Source: Pseudevernia furfuracea (Eukaryota > Ascomycota > Lecanoromycetes > Lecanorales > Parmeliaceae). From it: a stretch of 64,000 nucleotides of DNA. How positions within the stretch are numbered: the stretch's first letter is position 1; every line of letters starts with the position of its first letter. Shown piece after piece: positions 57,458 to 64,000 of the stretch. Both the position numbers and the translations under genes were made by a program. The stretch covers positions 434,001-498,000 of the forward strand of contig JAIUPT010000013.1 in NCBI GenBank assembly GCA_022315425.1, written 5' to 3'. Under the pieces are notes generated by a model that saw only the letters and a list, made by a program, of their open reading frames with translations, had not been told where the DNA came from and did no database searches.

Positions 57458-60167
57458 ATGGCCTCACAAGAGGAAAAAGGTATGTGGTTTCATTCAGTGA
57501 CAGTTGATACTTTTGAGAGGGATCACTCGGCAAGTGTGAAGCCAGATTTAGAAAACCTCGCTTTGGAGTCGAAGTTGCTTTCACCTTGCCTTTGTGGCGC
57601 ACTTATTCATATCTTCAGCCCTTTCACAAGACCACCCAATTCGGCCATCCAGCCTACGTCACCCACGTCCACAGTCTCAGCCTGCGCGAGGTATCTATCA
57701 TACTAATCACTCATGGCGGCTAGATCTCGCAAATTGCGTTACAGTATCTCGAAAAAGTCTAGCACAGCCCAAGCCGCCTACAAAGCCCAAGATGCTGAAA
57801 GAACCTAAGAAGCCTATTACTTCTAAAAAGCATGCCGCATCTCCAACGCCAGCACCAAGACCTAAGCGTAAGGGGCAAGAGAGCAAGAAAATGGCAAAAG
57901 AGCCTGATCGAAAGCTCTTAGTCGCCGTCGATTTGTGAGTGGAGTTGCACTGGTAGCTTCCTCATACTGACTATTTGAAAGTGGAACCACCTTTTCTGGT
58001 ATCGCATGGGCTCAGACTCGCAAGGTACAGATGGAAATTCGTATAGTTTTACTTCTTCTAGGTAGCTTGCTAATATGTGACAGCCGGAGATTCAAACGAT
58101 AATCATTCAGTGGCCGGATGCAACTTCCGACAATTTGGAAGGTGTCTCTAGTGACAAAGTCCCAACGTAAGTATTCAGCACCTTGCCGATCCTAATGGTC
58201 GAAGTTTTAGCTAACAAGGTGTAGAGAAATCGTTTATGATGGTCACGATTACAAGTGGGGCTTCCAAATCGAGGAATCTGCGCAAAGACATCAATGGTTC
58301 AAATTAGACCTCGACCCTTCCCAAGTCCGCGAATCGCCTCTTGCCTCCAATTACATTGATCCCATTCGTGCTCCACCAGGTTACGACCCCCCGAAGCTCG
58401 TGACAGATTTCCTCACCGGAATTCGCGGACATGCAGAGCGAGTTCTCCGTCACAACCTTCCCGAGAGTGCATTGCTCTCCACGCCAATCGAGTACATTGT
58501 ATGTAGCTAGGGCACCCGAGAAATTGCCTGGTACTTGTTCGCTGATTAAAACAGATTACCGTCCCCGCAGTGTGGTCTGACATGGCTCAAGCTACAACTA
58601 GAGCGTGTGCAGATGCTGCTGGCATGGGTGCAGGGGCTGCACTTCACATAAGTTCTGAACCTGAGGCTGCAGCATTGTATGCTTTGACCGCTTTGGACCC
58701 GCATGGTCTCAAGATTGGGGACACTTTCATGCTTTGTGATGCCGGTGGGGGAACAGTGGACTTAATAACTTACAAAGTTTCCTCCTTGAAACCAATTCTG
58801 AAGCTCGCCGAGGCCAGTCCTGGATCTGGCTCTTTATGCGGTGCGTCCTACCTAAATCGCGGATTCCGAAAGTACCTCGTGGAGAAGCTTGGAAGTGAGC
58901 CTGGGTGGGACGAGGAAGTGATGGAGGATGTAAGACTCCCATTCTCGCATCTCAAGATAAGCAACTAACGACTTGAAAGGCGATGAAACGATTTGAGGGT
59001 GTTGTACGTGTACAATCGCCAGACTTCGCGGGTTGTGGCTGGATGCTGACCTTGGCGTCATTTTGATAGGTGAAGAGAAAATTTCGGGGAACAATTGGCG
59101 AGGAATTCCAGATCCCAGGTCCGCAGCCACCCTGCTTCAGAGTTTTGATTGAGGACTGACCACCAGTGACATACAGTTCCTGGTCTGCAGGACAACCAAG
59201 AGTTGCGCATCCGCAAAAACAAAATGGCCTTGTCTGGTACTGAAGTCAAGGCCATCTTTGAGCCTGTGGTGAAAGAAGTGCTCAAGTTGGTTACCGGTCA
59301 GATCAAGGCCGCAAAGAGACATGTCAAAGCTGTCATTTTAGTAGGTGGTTTCGGACAGAACGCCATCTGCGAGATGCTATTCGTGAAGAAGTCAAATCCA
59401 GTAGTGTGGACGTGTTGCAATCTCCCAACAGGTAAGCACTAACCCTATCTCGAGTGTTTATGGTGGGCTAATATCGGGTAGCTGGACTGCTGTCGTCCGA
59501 GGGGCTCTGATGAAAGGGCTAGCATCGACCTCTCCTGCTTTTGCAACGGTTGGAATTAGTGGGCGGTCTGCCCGAAAACACTATGGCATTAATTGCGGCA
59601 CCCAGTATCTCGACCTGCAGCACGACGATGCAAGAAAAATTTGGGATGCATGTTCAGGTTTCTATCGGGTCTACATGATGGATTGGTTCATCGAGAAGGC
59701 ACATATACCAACAGCCATGCCAATGTAGGGCATTCTAACAGAGCTGACACGAATGATAGGGCAGTCTAGTGAAAGAAGATGACCCAGTACGACTAAACTA
59801 TCAGCGAAAGAGACTAGTGTCCCGTGGTCCCCTTACAACGATTTCGACAGTCATCTACTGTTCCATTGATTCACAAAACTCAGGAGCGCCTAAGTACGTC
59901 GAGGATGGTAAGTCTAGGATCTTAATTCCCATATGATAGACTGATCAACTTACACTGGCTACAGAGAGCGTGACCCAGCTCGTCAAAGTGGAAGCAGACT
60001 TGAGCCGCATCCCTGCCAACGAGATCCCCCAGACAAAGGGCGCCGATGGGAAGATGTACTACAAGGTCGACTACGCGATCCAAGTAACCTACATGTCGGC
60101 TTACACTTCCTACGAGCTAATCTATGGCGGAGTGAACTATGGGCATGTCACTTCAGAGTATGTCTAA
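57458..60167 (+). CDS. Hsp70/HSPA12-like ATPase, with one frameshift
   Basis: Exons as read: 57458-57479, 57631-57934, 57982-58024, 58084-58166, 58225-58498, 58555-58929, 58980-59003, 59070-59118, 59177-59431, 59482-59698, 59760-59907 and 59965-60167, about 665 residues if the frame were whole. After a basic, Pro/Lys-rich N-terminal extension (about 100 residues) come actin-fold ATPase marks: DFGTTFSGIAW, TVPAVWSDMAQ, SEPEAAALYAL, LCDAGGGTVDLITY, and VILVGGFGQN. Just after GGFGQN (about 59361) the frame must change by one base to give HLRD, then EEVKSSSVDVLQSPN; either a real deletion or an assembly error. The tenth intron seems to start with GC (AAG/GCACAT). No C-terminal peptide-binding domain of classical Hsp70, as in the HSPA12 group. 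Confidence 0.75.
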
Positions 60168-61941
60168 GGTCTGACACCCATCAGCTCATTGATCGTTGGA
60201 CGCGTCTCTCGACCTTCGCTCTTTTCCAGGATATCGCACTCGAAGCATCGGGATCTAAAGGATGGCAGCTCTTAGGCACTTGGCATTGCAAGGTCTTGAT
60301 CCCAGGATCATCAATCTTCTTTAGACCTCTATTCCTAGCGCTCTAGCAGCGCATTGTGGCCTCGTACCATGAACGGCTTTTCCAGCGCAAGGTCTTCCGT
60401 TTTCTCATCTGCGCGAGACGGGGCGATCAAGTTTTCTTTGGTTCGGACAAATTTTCATCAGACTTCCATGTAGACGGATCTAGGACTACGGTGCTCAATC
60501 AAAATCACATCATCTACAACGCTATGCCTCTCATTCGTGACTATGCTTGGTCCGGGTGAATTTCCATGAAATCGCTAAGGTATACTTTCATCTAAGATGG
60601 AGGCTTGGAACCCTCGTTCCCTACAGAGTATTCAGCGTTCAAGTAACCCGCCTGATTTCGCCGTAGTCTAGCTCCGTGCGCAGCTGGCAAAACCGCTTTA
60701 CACTCTAGCAATATAGAGTGGTGGTCATTTTCGTCAAATACTACCACGGATACTCAAGACTTTGGCCGGGGTTTTCTGTCTGTTGACGTTTGGTGTTGCA
60801 CTATTTCCGCGGTACCTCGCCCAGTGTACTATTTATTCCCCCAAGCTGCATGAAGATTCCGATGCTATTCTAGATATGATTCTCTCCGGTGAGAAGCTTG
60901 GCCATAGCTCCGGATCTGAAGAGCGAACTCTGACGATAAGAAGTTGGTAGCAAAAGTCGTGCAGAGAGAGCGAGAAATTTCGAGTGAAGGTCAGATGTGT
61001 TGCCACAAAAAAGTTGGCAATCGTCGTGAGACTTTTCCAGAACACTCCTGATACTATCTATCTAAACGGGAATGGATTTTTGATAAAGAGAGCTTGATTT
61101 GTTTTGGTGAATATCTATAAGAATGTCCGTCAAAGAAAAGAAAAGGAAAGCAAGGAGAGCTTTCTCCTATTACTTTGTAGAGAATTTGAAGTTCCCACTA
61201 TGCATGACTTTTGCTACTTCCTCTCACGAGTCGACACTCTGGGTAAGAATAGAGCATGTTTTTGCAACATAAGGAGCCATCGATACCGTGAACAATTGCC
61301 AGTGAAAAGGGTTTCTTCCCCGGGCATCATGTGGCGCGCTCAAACACTGTCAACAATTATGTGCTACTAATCCTCGAAGTCAATGAGGGCAGCCTCGTCT
61401 GATCCGTCCATTTCACCCTTTTTCACCAGTGCTCCCATCAAAGCCCCTTCCAGACTTTCAGCTGACACGGAATCAGCACAATGTTATATGTTGCTTTCCT
61501 GCTGAGACCTATAATTTGTACTCCTCCTTGTCGCTATCGATTGCTAACGAACTATAGGGATACGACCAAGCGGAGTACAACGCGGGACCTCGTGATAAGA
61601 CCGCTCCAGTTTCAGGGTTAGATCAGCCGCAAGGAGACGATTCGAATTGGGCCCCCCGGTCGCCTCAGAACTGCGACTTCAGACTCGAGCTCCTGTTGCG
61701 TCCGACCTCCTTGCTGAGTGTACAATGACCTCCCGCGAAATCCATCGCAGTAATGCATGCCACGGCCAGCATGGGATCCAACTGTACCTGGTGCTGGCCA
61801 CGAATCTTCTACTTGTGAGGAGAGCCAAGTGATCCCCACCTAATCCATCAAGCAATATCGGAACCTGCCGTTGTATTCATCTCCAATCACGGGCAAGACC
61901 TCCACACAGCATAGCTCCCAAGTTTGAAAAATTCCCCCGGC
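60168..61941. other. Stretch with repeat scraps, no intact gene
   Basis: Holds the diverged repeat copy at 60940-61245 and the 24-bp near-match to 39.9 kb at 60508-60531. Short frames only. Confidence 0.4.
60940..61245 (+). repeat. Diverged direct repeat, copy B
   Basis: Same order of shared blocks as 53058-53330 (see that entry), about 7.9 kb away, same orientation. Confidence 0.6.
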
Positions 61942-62209
61942 CATGCCACCCTTCTCACCCAAAGCACTACATCAAGAACTTGACAAGGTTTTGAGAGAGC
62001 AAGGGGTGCCGAAGAGAAGACCCTGACCGCGCTGCGAGAAGTTCTACCCCATCAGTCTGCCAGGCATCGAGGATGAGTATCTAAGCACGACAGACGAGGA
62101 TGACTACTCGTACGAGGCTCGGACTCTTTGACGGATGACGACGATGGAGAGATGAGCTTGTTCGAGGAAGCTGACTCCGATGACTCGAAATGACTCGGAT
62201 GCTTCATCT
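61942..62209 (+). pseudogene. Possible remnant of an acidic-tailed protein
   Basis: From ATG 61942 a frame runs MPPFSPKALHQELDKVLREQ, meets a TGA near 62023, and continues as CEKFYPISLPGIEDEYLSTT. One base-shift later the adjacent frame reads DSLTDDDDGEMSLFEEADSD and stops near 62191. The pieces make sense as one acidic C-terminus broken by a stop and a frameshift. No family recognised. Confidence 0.3.
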
Positions 62210-63484
62210 CTTCGATCAAGACCTCAATCCCATGGCGCTCCTTAAAAAAAAACTACCAGCTGCTGACACCTTACCACCTTCTACTTCGGGGAAGCCATGC
62301 TGCATCCACGAAGAAGGGCGATATCAGTGAATGAAGGATGACAGGGAGAGAAGGGATCATAAGTTAGAAGAAGAGCGACCCACACGACAGGGAGAAGCGG
62401 AAGGAGCCTGCAGACATTCTCAAAGGGCATGCAATGTCATAGGGAGTTTTCATTTCGCTATGGAAATTTATATCAGCATGGTAGCTTTGTTGTTCGCTTT
62501 TGCTGGACATGGTAAAAAAAACCGAACACAGTGGCTTTCAGATAGCTCTAAGTAAGCAAATCATAGGGAATTGGATTGCCTATCAGCTTTCCTGGAGTTT
62601 GACTGGAAAACTGAGCCCCCTGCTTGTCGTACTTCTTCTTCTTATTCACTCGTTTACCTATTGTGCATTAGATATGAAGGCCAAGAAAGCAAACTTGCCT
62701 TGTGTCATGGCGTGTACACCATCTCCAATCATATGCTTTGTCAGCTGCACATGAGTATTCCGCGCGTCGGCCTCGGTTTGGAGAGTATTTAAGTAGGTAG
62801 AAGCTCCTCCGAAGATCAACGCCAATTCTTTTCTCTGCTCAGTCTGCTGTACTCTCTATATTCGCGCGCTTAGACACCAAGCATCTAGCTACATGGAACC
62901 ACTCAATAAATATCCCTCGCTTCATTCGTTGAATATCGCAGTCTTCGTCGTCCCGGAATAGAGTAGCTGCACAAAAGCGCCGCTGCCAAGCCCTCTGCTT
63001 CGCCCCCAATGGAGGCTGTGAATGTCCCCCCCTACATGCCACCCTTTGGCATGCTTACTCTACAGCCTGAGTTCCGAAAGGGGAAAAACTTGAAAACATG
63101 CTCCTCGAGATGATGCCCACCCGATTTCAATCTCAGGGTTTCTAATGTCTTCACAGCTGAATCCTGCACGCGTTCCATGCCTCCTCTGGCATCGTTGTTT
63201 CACAGTGACCCAGATCGACGGCAAGAGTGGTGGGTGGCTTGTGAAAAGGAAAAAATGTGTCCGGGTTCGCTTATATGTATAACACTACTCTGCTTGTCTT
63301 TCCATGCCTTTTGCCTTTTTGCCCCATCCTCCTACAAAAACATTTCGCGAAAAAAGAAACATCATCTGAAAACCCCCCCAGTATTCATACCCCAATCGGC
63401 TGTTGACCTTTTTAAAAAAGAACGTGCCTTGTCCACCATTTTCTCTCATCTACAATTCAGTGAAAGCCCGGGCTTTACTCTCAT
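62210..63484. other. Spacer, no gene seen
   Basis: No supported gene; the 5' exon and promoter of the following partial gene may lie in its right half. Confidence 0.35.
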
Positions 63485-63961
63485 TTGTTTGTTTCCATCG
63501 TCACCTCGATACGACCAGATCCAATCAGTCCGAGAAGAAAAAAAAAGATCGGACCGGCAAGCAATCCCCCAGTCCCAGCCGACAGTGGCAGCGCCGACCC
63601 CACGTCGGACGGGACCGCATCCAGAGCATCCCAAACGTGCGACCACAAATGCACAATTACCACGCTCTCCATCGCCATCCCGACTCTCTCGCTCTTCATC
63701 ATGGGCCTCGTCGTGTTCGGCCTGTCGTACCGGCGGCGAGGAATGAAAAAGATCAGGGCCAAGGATCTGGAGACGGAAATCGCGTTGAGGAAGCTTGGGT
63801 CCGGGAGTGAGACCTCTAGTGTGGCCGGAGGCTTTCGCGATCTTCGCGCCGTCACGAATCTAGAAGTCGGTGCAGAGGCCGTGAGGGAGTCGGAAAAGGC
63901 GTCAGGATCATGGAGGCCGTGGGGTTTGGCCGCAAAGACCCCTGGGTGGTGGAAGATGTGA
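63485..63961 (+). CDS. Putative single-pass membrane protein, start unresolved
   Basis: An open frame of about 158 codons without a suitable ATG at its left, so a 5' exon is likely missing from this reading. It contains one membrane segment (about 63665-63725; TTLSIAIPTLSLFIMGLVVF) followed by a basic stop-transfer run (YRRRGMKKIR), a Ser/Asp-rich region before it with a CDHKC pair, and a charged cytosolic tail ending GWWKM. The pattern is that of a type I or III single-pass protein. No family recognised; the gene ends 40 bp before the window edge. Confidence 0.45.
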   Translation: MFVSIVTSIRPDPISPRRKKKIGPASNPPVPADSGSADPTSDGTASRASQTCDHKCTITTLSIAIPTLSLFIMGLVVFGLSYRRRGMKKIRAKDLETEIALRKLGSGSETSSVAGGFRDLRAVTNLEVGAEAVRESEKASGSWRPWGLAAKTPGWWKM

Positions 63962-64000
63962 GGGGGCTTTCGGTTCGAATGGGGTGCTGTGGGCGGGGCC

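Overview
The window reads as nuclear DNA of a filamentous ascomycete (Pezizomycotina). Genes carry short GT-AG introns of about 45-160 nt, often with a CTAAC or CTGAC-like branch site just before the acceptor. The protein set is fungal: Sec6, Rrp12, sphingosine-phosphate lyase, mitochondrial uL30m, a WSC protein, and traces of HET and VIT/vWA proteins. A dead pogo transposase is broken almost only by CAA/CAG-to-TAA/TAG changes, the mark expected from repeat-induced point mutation (RIP). I cannot fix genus or species; a leotiomycete-like fungus is a guess.

Layout. 1-8 kb: a coiled-coil gene, then a 4.9 kb block in which a small non-autonomous LTR retroelement (5337-7868, 202-bp LTRs that look identical, AAAAA target duplication) sits inside a RIP-damaged pogo/Fot1-type transposon (3353-8277, 45-bp inverted repeats, TA duplication). 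9-12.7 kb: an FAD monooxygenase, a 307-bp fold-back (MITE-like) element, and a small charged-protein gene. 13-25 kb: a mitochondrial PDH/BCKDH-type kinase, a membrane-anchored SGNH/PC-esterase-like protein, a HET relic, an unknown protein, a small CGH-family protein and a VIT/vWA relic. 25-43.5 kb is the conserved core: sphingosine-1-phosphate lyase, mitoribosomal uL30m, exocyst Sec6, Rrp12, a TMEM115-like Golgi protein, a LisH-WD40 protein (TBL1/Sif2 type) and a DUF4140/DUF4139 protein. 43.5-64 kb is looser: a decayed SF1 helicase, a C2H2 transcription factor with a very long leader, an SGNH hydrolase, a WSC protein with a GC-AG intron, a divergent pair of a coiled-coil gene and an Hsp70/HSPA12-like gene (the latter with a one-base frameshift), old diverged repeats, and a partial membrane protein at the right edge.

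The core genes are housekeeping: lipid catabolism, mitochondrial translation, polarized secretion, ribosome assembly, Golgi organisation and chromatin repression. They do not form one pathway. Apparent novelty lies in the repeat-rich and decayed parts: the nested transposons, the fold-back element with 13-bp-phased ACCCGGA sites, relics of self/non-self or accessory genes, and the odd splice sites. I found no CRISPR, rRNA or convincing tRNA gene, and no clear secondary-metabolite cluster.
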